64,000 bases of DNA from Flexifilum sp963727545 (GTDB taxonomy: Bacteria > Chloroflexota > Anaerolineae > Aggregatilineales > Phototrophicaceae). The DNA lies in assembly GCA_963727545.1 (NCBI GenBank), contig CAVSGS010000013.1:310001-374000 (forward strand), written 5' to 3'. Positions 29,154 through 36,622 of this stretch are shown in pieces. The position numbers and the translations under genes were made by a program. Positions within the stretch are counted from its first letter, which is position 1. Every line of letters begins with the position of its first letter. The notes under the pieces were generated by a model. That model did not search any database. It was not told the origin of the DNA and saw nothing but the letters and a program-made list of their open reading frames with translations.

Positions 29154-29340
29154 TTATTGTGAATGCATAAGGTCTTCGCAGATTTTCTTGGCGAGGATGT
29201 CGCTGATTTCGATATGGCGCGGCATAGCGGATCGCTTATTCAGTTGGTTGTGCCACCACGAATGGTTAGCGCCTTCTCGGAGCAGTATCGCAGTCGTTGC
29301 GCCCGCAGAAGTTTGAAGAGGATATGTCGATGCGCTTCGA
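29154..29340 (-). pseudogene. hicA: Decayed HicA-type mRNA interferase toxin
   Basis: The C-terminal two thirds read cleanly in one minus-strand frame: GATTAILLREGANHSWW, then NKRSAMPRHIEISDILAKKI to a stop at 29154, the typical HicA pattern with the catalytic His in GANHS. The N-terminal residues appear in two other frames (SKRID, then LFKLLRAQ), so at least two indels have broken the gene. The normal length would be about 65-70 residues. The immediately upstream hicB remnant supports the identification. Unlikely to make active toxin as written. Confidence 0.7.
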
Positions 29341-29565
29341 CAAGACAATGCGATTTGAGTTCGAAACCCTCACTGGCAGCGTCGAGGGCTTCTTGGCGAT
29401 TGAACTCCAATGCTTCTTGCAGCACAATCTTGATGCTCTCGATCAGATTCTTCGCGTGTGCGTTCTTGGCAGTTTGTGCCGGGGACTTCTTCAATCGAAC
29501 CGCTCCCACCAGTCGCCATCCTGCTTGAGAATCGCCGTGAATGTGCTGTTCATTGGCTTTGCCAT
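29337..29565 (-). pseudogene. hicB: Decayed HicB-type antitoxin
   Basis: On the minus strand an ATG at 29553 (or 29565) opens MNSTFTAILKQDGDWW, then the frame shifts to IEEVPGTNCQERTREE and again to LIESIKIVLQEALEFN followed by RQEALDAASEGFE. Put together this matches the small HicB/partner-of-HicA fold with its conserved DGDWW and EEVPG segments. Removing one C near 29491 and one T near 29441 restores the frame. It lies just upstream of the hicA remnant in the usual B-A order of this subtype. Confidence 0.65.
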
Positions 29566-29605
29566 CAACACATCGTTGATACAGTTTAACGACCTTATAT
29601 ATTAC

Positions 29606-29888
29606 TTATACGCTGAGCTTTGTGTAGGCGGTAATAAGGTTACTTCTCTTCGCCTCAACCTCGCGTAGGCTGCGCATTCCAGTTATTTCTTTAGTATATT
29701 GACCAACCCAGTTATTTACTACCCATTGGTCGAAGGTCAGCGCATAATTCATCATAGCGTCGGCGCCAATCGCGGTGATACTCAATGGCTAAACATAAAT
29801 CCTCGATAATATCTTCTCCATAGGGCTGGGAGAACGTTTTAAGTACATCCTGAACAAGTATTTTTACACCCTCAGTCTTGTTCGCCAT
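29606..29888 (-). pseudogene. Small gene with one frameshift, family not recognised
   Basis: An ATG at 29888 opens a 58-codon frame (MANKTEGVKILVQDVLKTFS, then QPYGEDIIEDLCLAIEYHRD and WRRRYDELCADLRPM) that stops at 29712. Directly after, the next frame continues protein-like as VVNNWVGQYTKEITGMRSL, REVEAKRSNLITAYTKLSV, to a stop at 29606. Removing one G at the junction gives one protein of about 93 residues, charged and helical. It may be a regulator or toxin-antitoxin-related protein next to the hicBA remnant; I cannot name the family. Confidence 0.45.
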
Positions 29889-30246
29889 GTGTCTCCCCCC
29901 GATTTCTTAAGATACTTGTATTATAGGGTTTATCGCCAAGATTGACTATTCATTGTGATACATCTGGGATTGACTATGCCTGTCTTATCGTAAATCCTAA
30001 TAAAAGGCTGCCGGTGATTTTTCCGATTGCTTAGAATATTTCCAGACGGCTTTGGCGGGCGCGAGTTCGTTCACAGATGCCCCTAGCACGTTTCCCTCGC
30101 AGTCTTGAACTGTTACAACGCCTCGCCTACATCCGCTTTTGCATAATGATAGGGACGGCATACGCCTTACCGGATTGACGGCGAGATTCATACTGTACTA
30201 TGCTCTTTGAGTACCAATTCGTTGATCGTCAGGTGGTTGACGTCCC
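29889..30246. other. AT-richer intergenic region with a promoter candidate
   Basis: No gene is supported in this stretch. At its right end TTGACG (30175-30180) and TATGCT (30199-30204), separated by 18 bp, form a promoter candidate for the DUF1905 gene at 30247. The sequence GATTGACTAT occurs twice near 29940-29980. Confidence 0.4.
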
Positions 30247-30528
30247 ATGCAGATTGAATTCGAGGGCGAGATTATCTATTGGCGTGGACCGGCTCCGTTT
30301 TTCTTCGTGGCGGTGCCCGAACAGCAAAGCCGTGACATCAAAGCGATCTCGACTCTGGTCACCTACGGTTGGGGCGTGATTCCGGTGACCGTTCGGATCG
30401 GCAAAACCGAGTTCAAGACCTCGCTGTTTCCTAAAGATGGGCTGTACCTCGTGCCGATCAAGGTGGCGGTTCGCAAAGCTGAGCAGCTCGAACAGGGCGA
30501 TACCGTGACCGTGCAGCTCGACGTCTGA
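30247..30528 (+). CDS. DUF1905 domain protein
   Basis: A 93-residue protein matching DUF1905 along its whole length: the opening FEGEIIYWRGPAPFFFVAVP, then YGWGVIPVTVRIGKTEFKTS, LFPKDGLYLVPIKVAVRKAE and GDTVTVQLDV. The fold is a small beta-barrel; the biochemical role is not established. It seems monocistronic, with a promoter candidate about 45 bp upstream and the rlmA gene 104 bp downstream. Confidence 0.88.
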   Translation: MQIEFEGEIIYWRGPAPFFFVAVPEQQSRDIKAISTLVTYGWGVIPVTVRIGKTEFKTSLFPKDGLYLVPIKVAVRKAEQLEQGDTVTVQLDV

Positions 30529-30632
30529 GCCGCTGCCGGGATACGTTCCGGCTGATTGAATCGCGCCGAGATCAAGCTGACAAGGACGGTTATCCCTAGC
30601 GGACGGATTCAACTCCGTTGTAACATCTCCCT

Positions 30633-31472
30633 ATGATGCCGAACCTATTTCAATGTCCGCTTTGTGGACTACCCCTACATCGGAACGCTTCCAGCTATCA
30701 CTGTGACAACCGCCACAATTTCGACGTCGCCAAGGAAGGTTACGTCAATTTACTGCCGCCCAACCAGCGGCACTCGAAGGCTCCCGGTGATAGCAAAGCG
30801 ATGATTCTCAGTCGCAAGAATTTCTTGTCCCAAGGCTTTTACGAGCCGCTGGTCGCCGCGATCGGCGAGATGCTTGTCCGCTATGGTAATGACGCCGCTC
30901 CGATGAATGTGTTGGATGCCGGTTGTGGGGAAGGCTACTACCTCGGTTATTTGCAAAACCGGCTAGCGCGACCCGGTGACTATTACGGCATCGACATCTC
31001 TAGGGATGCGATTCGTTACGCGGCGAAGCAGTATCGAGCAGCAAACTTTGCCGTGGCGAGCATCGCGCATCTTCCGCTTCAAGCTGCATCCATCAACTGC
31101 ATTTTGAACGTCTTTGCTCCTAGAGATACCGGGGAGTTCGCCCGCGTCGTCGCTGAGCGCGGTCTCTTGCTCGTCGTCAGCCCTGCACTGAATCACTTGC
31201 GGGAACTGCGCGCCCTCATCTATGAGCAGGTCAAGCCCTATGCAGTGCTGGCGCACGACGAATTCGCGCCCCACTTTGCGCTGATCGACCATCAGGACAT
31301 CCGCTATCAAATGACGCTGGCTAACCCGGACGATATCGGCAACCTGCTGCAGATGACGCCCTTTTATTGGCGTACGTCACCGGAAAAACGGGCAAGTCTG
31401 CTGGCTTTACCCCAACTGACGACTGAAGTGGACTTCTCGATTCACCTGTTTCGCCGGGAGACGGGGATTTAG
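30633..31472 (+). CDS. rlmA: 23S rRNA (guanine-N1)-methyltransferase RlmA family
   Basis: A 279-residue SAM-dependent methyltransferase. The N-terminal zinc ribbon is intact (FQCPLCGLPL then YHCDNRHNFDVAKEGYVNLL), the hallmark of RlmA, which methylates G745 or G748 in helix 35 of 23S rRNA. The Rossmann part has VLDAGCGEGYYLGYL as SAM-binding motif I and LNVFAPRDTGEFARVV. The gene is followed by a strong stem-loop. In some bacteria the type II variant confers tylosin-class tolerance; which nucleotide is modified here is not readable. Start at the first of two consecutive ATGs. Confidence 0.93.
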   Translation: MMPNLFQCPLCGLPLHRNASSYHCDNRHNFDVAKEGYVNLLPPNQRHSKAPGDSKAMILSRKNFLSQGFYEPLVAAIGEMLVRYGNDAAPMNVLDAGCGEGYYLGYLQNRLARPGDYYGIDISRDAIRYAAKQYRAANFAVASIAHLPLQAASINCILNVFAPRDTGEFARVVAERGLLLVVSPALNHLRELRALIYEQVKPYAVLAHDEFAPHFALIDHQDIRYQMTLANPDDIGNLLQMTPFYWRTSPEKRASLLALPQLTTEVDFSIHLFRRETGI

Positions 31473-31499
31473 AGGGACGCATGACGCCTTGAAAAAGTA

Positions 31500-31527
31500 G
31501 AGGCGTCGGCTTACTTGCCGACGCCTC
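31500..31527. terminator. Hairpin between convergent rlmA and dmsC
   Basis: An 11-bp perfect stem (GAGGCGTCGGC / GCCGACGCCTC) with a TTACTT loop lies between the convergent genes. An A-run precedes it on the plus strand, so on the minus strand it is followed by T residues (CTTTTTC), making it a good terminator for the dms operon. Confidence 0.7.
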
Positions 31528-31567
31528 CGTGACACTTTATCTAGGATACGAGCCGTAATCGATTAAG

Positions 31568-32488
31568 CTAGATCCCGATCCGAACGCGAATGGCGTAGAA
31601 CAGGAAGCGTCCGAGCAGTTCGCCGACGAGCACGAAGGCGAAGGCGGCAATCACGAAAGTTGCCATCCAGCGTTCGCGGCGCAGCAGGGCACTCCGATAG
31701 AGGAACAGCCCGAATAAGCCCGCGCCCAAGATAACCAGCAGCAAGCGCAGCGCGAATACGATCCCGTACTCAGTCGAGAGCATACCGGCGCTCTCAACCG
31801 CTGCCGCGTTACCGGCTGCCAGCTGCGAAACGAAGAGCGGCACCACAACCAACTGCAAGCCGAGCAGGGCGATCGAGCCGATGGCGATCCATTGGAGCAC
31901 GCTGCGCAGCATGTCGCATTGTGCTTCGATGTCGTCGCAGTCCTTCTTGCCTTTGTAGTAGAGATAGTTGATGGTGAAGGCGCTGCCCATCGCTAGCCCA
32001 CCGAGCAGGAAGGTCGTAATGAAGAAGGTGATCGGGGTGGCGAGGCTATCCCACGCCGGTTCGGACGCGAGTTGATAAATCTGCGTCATCGAGAAGACGA
32101 GCGCCAGCCCCAGCGCTGCGGCGACCAACGCGATGATCTGCCGCACTTGGAAGCTGCTGATCTTGCGCCACTGCATGAAGGCGAAGACGGCACCCACTCC
32201 GACGAACGACAGCGTGAAGAAGATTTCACGGCTCAGCCACGAACTGCCCAAATTGCTGACTGCCCGAAAAGCGTTGGCAGGGTTACCGAGATGGAGCAGT
32301 GAGACGATGACTCCCAGTACCACGACCGGACCGATGGCGAGCAGGGCATAATCGCTCATCTGGTTGGCGACTTTTTCGCCCTGCTTGCGCAGCGCGTAGA
32401 AGTGGATCATGCCCAGAATGACGAATGCTCCGACCGACATCTGAACCAGAATAGTGTAAATGACAAGCGCGAGTTCTTGAGTACGCAC
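31568..32488 (-). CDS. dmsC: DMSO reductase-type membrane anchor subunit
   Basis: A 306-residue integral membrane protein with about eight helices, matching DmsC along its length (YTILVQMSVGAFVILG, NPANAFRAVSNLGSSWLSREI, and the C-terminal GELLGRFLFYAIRVRIGI). It anchors the catalytic and iron-sulfur subunits and takes electrons from menaquinol. The start is GTG at 32488, with GAGGAG provided by the last codons of dmsB, so the genes are tightly coupled. Last gene of the torD-dmsA-dmsB-dmsC operon. Confidence 0.93.
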   Translation of the reverse strand: MRTQELALVIYTILVQMSVGAFVILGMIHFYALRKQGEKVANQMSDYALLAIGPVVVLGVIVSLLHLGNPANAFRAVSNLGSSWLSREIFFTLSFVGVGAVFAFMQWRKISSFQVRQIIALVAAALGLALVFSMTQIYQLASEPAWDSLATPITFFITTFLLGGLAMGSAFTINYLYYKGKKDCDDIEAQCDMLRSVLQWIAIGSIALLGLQLVVVPLFVSQLAAGNAAAVESAGMLSTEYGIVFALRLLLVILGAGLFGLFLYRSALLRRERWMATFVIAAFAFVLVGELLGRFLFYAIRVRIGI

Positions 32489-32490
32489 GA

Positions 32491-33111
32491 TTACAACTCC
32501 TCAGCATTCATCACTTCGCCGGAAGCCGAGTCATGAATAAGCGTATTAGGCGTAGGCGTATAGACGATCGACGGGTTGGTGATGGAAGAATCCGGCAGTG
32601 GGCTTGGCGCATCAAAGTCGCCGTGACGAGCGCGCAGTTCGTCAATGTCGCCGAAATCGAGCGCGCGGAAAGTGCAGCCGTCCACACAAGCCGGTTTTTC
32701 GCCGGCATCTTGCAGCTCGTAGCAGAAATGACACTTGGTCATCACGCCGCGATCGGCGTCAAACTGCGGTGCGCCGTAAGGACAAGCCCACTCGCAGTAG
32801 CGGCAGCCGATGCAGCGTGTTTGATCGATGATGACGATACCGTCGTCGCGCTTGCTGATAGCTGCTGCCGGGCAGACCTGCATACAGAGCGGATTTTCGC
32901 AGTGCATACAAGCTGCGGTGACGAAATAGCTGAACACATTGGACGGAACAAATTGATCGCCGTCTTGTACCCATTCGCCGCCGGCGACTTCAGCCACGCG
33001 CCGCCAGACGACGCCGATGGGAAGTTCATTCACAGTTTTGCACGAAATCTGGCACGCTTTGCAGCCCGTGCACCTGTTCATGTCTACATAGAAACCTAAC
33101 TGCTTTGCCAT
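32491..33111 (-). CDS. dmsB: DMSO reductase-type iron-sulfur subunit
   Basis: A 206-residue four-cluster ferredoxin-like protein. Cysteine groups are visible in DMNRCTGCKACQISCK (Cys14, 17, 20, 24), ACMHCENPLCMQVCP, TRCIGCRYCEWACP and TKCHFCY...KPACVDGC, enough for four [4Fe-4S] clusters. It relays electrons between the quinol-oxidising anchor and the Mo subunit. The ATG at 33111 begins four bases after the dmsA stop; an in-frame TTG six codons earlier overlaps dmsA and is less likely. The protein has no signal peptide and would be exported with DmsA by the Tat system. Confidence 0.95.
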   Translation of the reverse strand: MAKQLGFYVDMNRCTGCKACQISCKTVNELPIGVVWRRVAEVAGGEWVQDGDQFVPSNVFSYFVTAACMHCENPLCMQVCPAAAISKRDDGIVIIDQTRCIGCRYCEWACPYGAPQFDADRGVMTKCHFCYELQDAGEKPACVDGCTFRALDFGDIDELRARHGDFDAPSPLPDSSITNPSIVYTPTPNTLIHDSASGEVMNAEEL

Positions 33112-33115
33112 CTCG

Positions 33116-35533
33116 TTATACCTTTTCAACCTGAACCAGATTCGTGTGCTGCGGATTTCCCTTGGCGAAGGGCGTCGGCTGATATTTCGTCAGAACGTTG
33201 GCACTGCCAGCTTGATCGACGCCGTTGCTATCGGGGGTGTACCATGCGCCCTGCCACACGACCATGCAACCCGGACGCATCCGGGGCGTCACGCGCGCCT
33301 CAATCTCAATCGCTCCGCGATCGTTGAACACCCGCACCCGATCGCCGTTCTTGATGTCGCGGGCGGCGGCGTCAAGCGGGTTGATATCCGCAACTTGGTG
33401 GTGGGCTTCCCGCAGAATATCGACGTTGTAGAAGGTCGAGTGCGAACGCTGGATCGCGTGGCTGGTTCCCATGACCAAAGGATATTTCTCGCGCAGCGGG
33501 TCGCTCACGCCTTCCCATTCGGGAATGTATTTCGGAATGGCGGGCATTCCTTCGGGATAATCGAGGCTTGCCAGATACGGCGAGTAAATCTCGATTTTGC
33601 CCGTCTGCGTCTTGAGCGGGTTGGCTTCGGGGTCTTCCCGGAAGTCCGCACCGGCGACGACCTGCCCATCGCTGAAGACTTTGTAAATGCCCTGAGCCTT
33701 GAAGTCTTCAAAGCTTGGGAAGTCAGAGTAGGCATCCTGCGTGACGGAGACCATTTCGCGCAGCCAGTCTTCGCGGGTTGTGTGTCCGTCCTGATAAGCG
33801 TCGAGGAAGCCGAAGCGGTCGGCAAGCTGCTCCGCGATCCACAGATCGGTGCGCGTTTCGAACATCGACTCGACGACCTGATGGCTGTACATCAACCAGT
33901 TGGCACGCCCGGAACCCGTCCCGGCGATCAGGTTATCGGCTTCGAAGCCGGTCGAGGAGGGCAGCACAATGTCCGACATGAGGCAGCTTGGCGTCATCGC
34001 CACGTCGCAGGTGACGATGAATTCGAGCTTGGACTCATCTTGCAGCATCTTAATGGTGCTGTTGATGTCGGAATGCTGGTTGGTGATGGTGTTGCCGCCG
34101 TGATTCCACATGAATTTCAGGTTGGCACCCAGCTTATCGGCACCACGCACCCCGTCACCATCTTTGACCGCGCTGGTCATTTCCGTACCGCGTTCGATCA
34201 TATCGGGCCACATGAACACCGAGATCGTTGGCTTGATCGGGTTTTCACCTTCGGGGAAGCCGCTGGTCTTGATCGACGTACCACTGCCGAAACCCATGCC
34301 GGTCCCGCCGCCATGAATACCGAAGTTGCCCGACATCGCTGCCAAGACCGGCAGCGCGCGGACCGGTTGTTCGCCATAAGCACGCCGCTGCCAGCCGTAT
34401 CCTTGAATCAGAGCGCACGGCTTCGTCAAGGCGATTTCACGCGCCAGCTGGACGATGCGATTCACCGGGATGCCGGTGATCTGCGACGCCCACTCCGGCG
34501 TTTTCTCGACGCCATCGGTGTCGCGTCCCATGATGTATGACATCCACGAGCTGTTGGCGGGTGCACCCTCCGGCAGCGTGTCCTCGTCGAACCCGACCGC
34601 GTGGGTCGCCATGAACTCTTTGTCGTAGATGTTTTCTTTGACCATCACGTACGCCAGCGCCGCGATCAATGCGACGTCGGTGCCGGGGTTGATCGGGATC
34701 CAGTCCGCGTTGAGTGCAACTGCCGAGTCCGACTTGTACGGATCGACGCAGATGAAACGCGTGCCGTTCTCCTTCGCTTTCATGCAGTAATAGCCGGCGT
34801 TATCGCCGCCGTTGGTCGTCACGACCGGGTTAGAGCTGAACAAGACGACCAGCGAAGAATTTAGGAGGTCGTCGGAGGAGTTGCCTCCGAGCGCGGTGAT
34901 GTAGGGCATGGCAGCGGAGTAGCAGGCGGCACTATAGGTGCCGTAGTAGTCGGTGTAACCGCCGAACAGCCGCATCAGCCGCCGAATCGGGGAGCGTCCA
35001 TCCGGACCGCGCCACTGCGTACCCGACGCATAGTGGAAGTAGAACAACTCGTTGCCGTAAGCTTCCTTCAGGCGATTCATTTCGCTGGCGATAGTATTGA
35101 GCGCTTCGTCCCAAGAGATCTGTTCGAACTTGTTCTCACCGCGCTTGCCGACGCGCTTCATCGGGTACTTGATCCGATCAGCCGCGTAGACGCGCTGGAT
35201 TTGGGTACGACCGCGCACGCAGGGAATCGCGCGCGGGGTGTCAACCGTGTCTTCGGTTTGGATGTCCGGGACGATGCGCTTGACGACGCCGTCCTGAACT
35301 TCGGCATAGAGAATGCAGCGCCCACCGCAGTTGTGGTAACAGGCGGTGGTCATCAGGGTGGATTCACCGGCTGCGGCGACTGCCTGATCTGGGTTGGCGT
35401 TGGCGACGAGAGTCGGCACGAGGGTACCTGCCAGAGCAGTAGACCCGGCTATTGCCGATCCCCACTTCATAAAACTTCTTCTTGAGAGCAGAGTCTCTTC
35501 GAAACATTGCGATAACAACTTATTTTCGCTCAT
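33116..35533 (-). CDS. dmsA: DMSO reductase-family molybdopterin catalytic subunit, Tat-exported
   Basis: An 805-residue Mo-bisPGD oxidoreductase. The Tat signal SRRSFMKW (Arg18-19) is followed by a hydrophobic stretch. The [4Fe-4S] site is Cys65, 69, 73 and 105 (CYHNCGGRC and PCVRGR). The region YYGTYSAACYSAAMPYI carries Ser residues where DmsA has its Mo ligand. The molybdopterin-dinucleotide-binding C-terminal domain is complete. Likely substrates are S- or N-oxides, but related enzymes reduce selenate, chlorate or other compounds, so the substrate is uncertain. The ATG at 35533 is chosen because the signal peptide then has normal length; a chaperone gene precedes it. Confidence 0.94.
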   Translation of the reverse strand: MSENKLLSQCFEETLLSRRSFMKWGSAIAGSTALAGTLVPTLVANANPDQAVAAAGESTLMTTACYHNCGGRCILYAEVQDGVVKRIVPDIQTEDTVDTPRAIPCVRGRTQIQRVYAADRIKYPMKRVGKRGENKFEQISWDEALNTIASEMNRLKEAYGNELFYFHYASGTQWRGPDGRSPIRRLMRLFGGYTDYYGTYSAACYSAAMPYITALGGNSSDDLLNSSLVVLFSSNPVVTTNGGDNAGYYCMKAKENGTRFICVDPYKSDSAVALNADWIPINPGTDVALIAALAYVMVKENIYDKEFMATHAVGFDEDTLPEGAPANSSWMSYIMGRDTDGVEKTPEWASQITGIPVNRIVQLAREIALTKPCALIQGYGWQRRAYGEQPVRALPVLAAMSGNFGIHGGGTGMGFGSGTSIKTSGFPEGENPIKPTISVFMWPDMIERGTEMTSAVKDGDGVRGADKLGANLKFMWNHGGNTITNQHSDINSTIKMLQDESKLEFIVTCDVAMTPSCLMSDIVLPSSTGFEADNLIAGTGSGRANWLMYSHQVVESMFETRTDLWIAEQLADRFGFLDAYQDGHTTREDWLREMVSVTQDAYSDFPSFEDFKAQGIYKVFSDGQVVAGADFREDPEANPLKTQTGKIEIYSPYLASLDYPEGMPAIPKYIPEWEGVSDPLREKYPLVMGTSHAIQRSHSTFYNVDILREAHHQVADINPLDAAARDIKNGDRVRVFNDRGAIEIEARVTPRMRPGCMVVWQGAWYTPDSNGVDQAGSANVLTKYQPTPFAKGNPQHTNLVQVEKV

Positions 35534-35655
35534 ATGCGTCCTCTTCGTATAACCTTGTGCTCGGCACATTTTCACCTTCGCAGAGTTTCGAGGACCCCGT
35601 TCCAGTGATTAGGCTGCGATTGGTGTTCGGAGTAACCGGTAAGCTCCCGGCTTGG

Positions 35656-36393
35656 CTACTCCGGTTGGTGAATCCCCAAGCCCGGATAGGGCAGCTTGGT
35701 CGGGATTTCGACGCCAGTGATGCGGGAAAGCTCTTTCAACCCGCCGCTGACGAGCAGCGCCAACCCTCGATAAAAATCCGTGCGTGCGTGACGCTGGACT
35801 AACTCCGCCCATTTGCAGCCCCAGCGCAGCAAATGATTTTCGAGGAAAGCGCGTTGAATGGATAAAAGCTCGGCGAACGCGGCATCGTCCTCGCGTTCGC
35901 GCGCTGCGACCGCGAGTTCGGCACAGCGGGCGACGAAGGTCAGCTCGAACGCGATGTGATCGTCGGGTTCCCGGTTGTTGCTGTTGATCTGAAGTCCGAG
36001 GCGCGTAAAGTAAGCGCGCACGTCGAGCGTTTCCCGCTGAAACGTTTGCCGCATTTCGTCGAAATAGACCAACTCCCAAAGCGGGGCAGGGATGAGCAGG
36101 TTGCCCATGAAAAGCTGAACAAAATCGGTGCGGAGTTCGGTTAGCGCGGCATCGCTCAACGGAAGATTGCTGGCATCAGTCCATTGGGCGAGCAGTGCCA
36201 ACCCTTCAATCACGTCCGCTTGGTCGGCGGCGAACGGTACTTCAGCGAAGATGCCTTCGCTGAGCAGCGGGTCGACCCATGCGCGGCTCGGGTTGGCGTA
36301 TAGTATCCGCCCCAACAGCTCAAACAAGAGCTGCTCACCCACCAACTGGGTTAGGGTCTCATCGAGAGCGAGATTTTCTACTGATCCAATCAA
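35656..36393 (-). CDS. TorD/DmsD family molybdoenzyme chaperone
   Basis: A 245-residue all-helical cytoplasmic protein of the TorD/DmsD/NarJ type. The diagnostic central segment is present: LRTDFVQLFMGN, then APLWELVYFDE and REPDDHIAFELTFVARCAEL, where the EPDDH motif is typical of TorD-like chaperones. It binds the Tat signal of the catalytic subunit and holds it until the cofactor is inserted. It is the first gene of the dms operon, 122 bp before dmsA, and is divergent from the sensor kinase gene. Confidence 0.92.
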   Translation of the reverse strand: MIGSVENLALDETLTQLVGEQLLFELLGRILYANPSRAWVDPLLSEGIFAEVPFAADQADVIEGLALLAQWTDASNLPLSDAALTELRTDFVQLFMGNLLIPAPLWELVYFDEMRQTFQRETLDVRAYFTRLGLQINSNNREPDDHIAFELTFVARCAELAVAAREREDDAAFAELLSIQRAFLENHLLRWGCKWAELVQRHARTDFYRGLALLVSGGLKELSRITGVEIPTKLPYPGLGIHQPE

Positions 36394-36622
36394 TTTAAAT
36401 CCCTACAACTTGGCATTACTGGTTTTGGATGTAGCCGAAAATGGCTTACATACTTCACCCGATCAAAGTGGCATTCGGGCATATTCAACTATTCTAGGGA
36501 GGGTATGATTAAGTTACATCGCCCCATTGGGTGATATTCTTCACAAAATAGCTGCTCATTGGTGATTGTTCTCGAAAGCCGACCGAGTAGACCCGCAACC
36601 GATTGTTATTAGCGCGAGTACT
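36394..36622. promoter_or_regulatory. Divergent control region between the dms operon and the two-component operon
   Basis: The 229 bp between torD (minus) and the sensor kinase (plus) must carry both promoters. It is AT-richer than the flanks. I find no convincing FNR box or NarL heptamer pair, although a NarL-type regulator is encoded downstream. Confidence 0.4.

Noticed and set aside
29997..30191. 64-codon minus-strand frame
   Set aside because: Translation not coherent with any family and no ribosome site; probably chance.
33146..34540. 464-codon plus-strand open frame
   Set aside because: Antisense to dmsA; translation has no domain pattern.
36394..36622. FNR or NarL box between the dms operon and the sensor kinase
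   Set aside because: The best candidates (for example TTCACCCGATCAA) have wrong spacing or too few matching bases.
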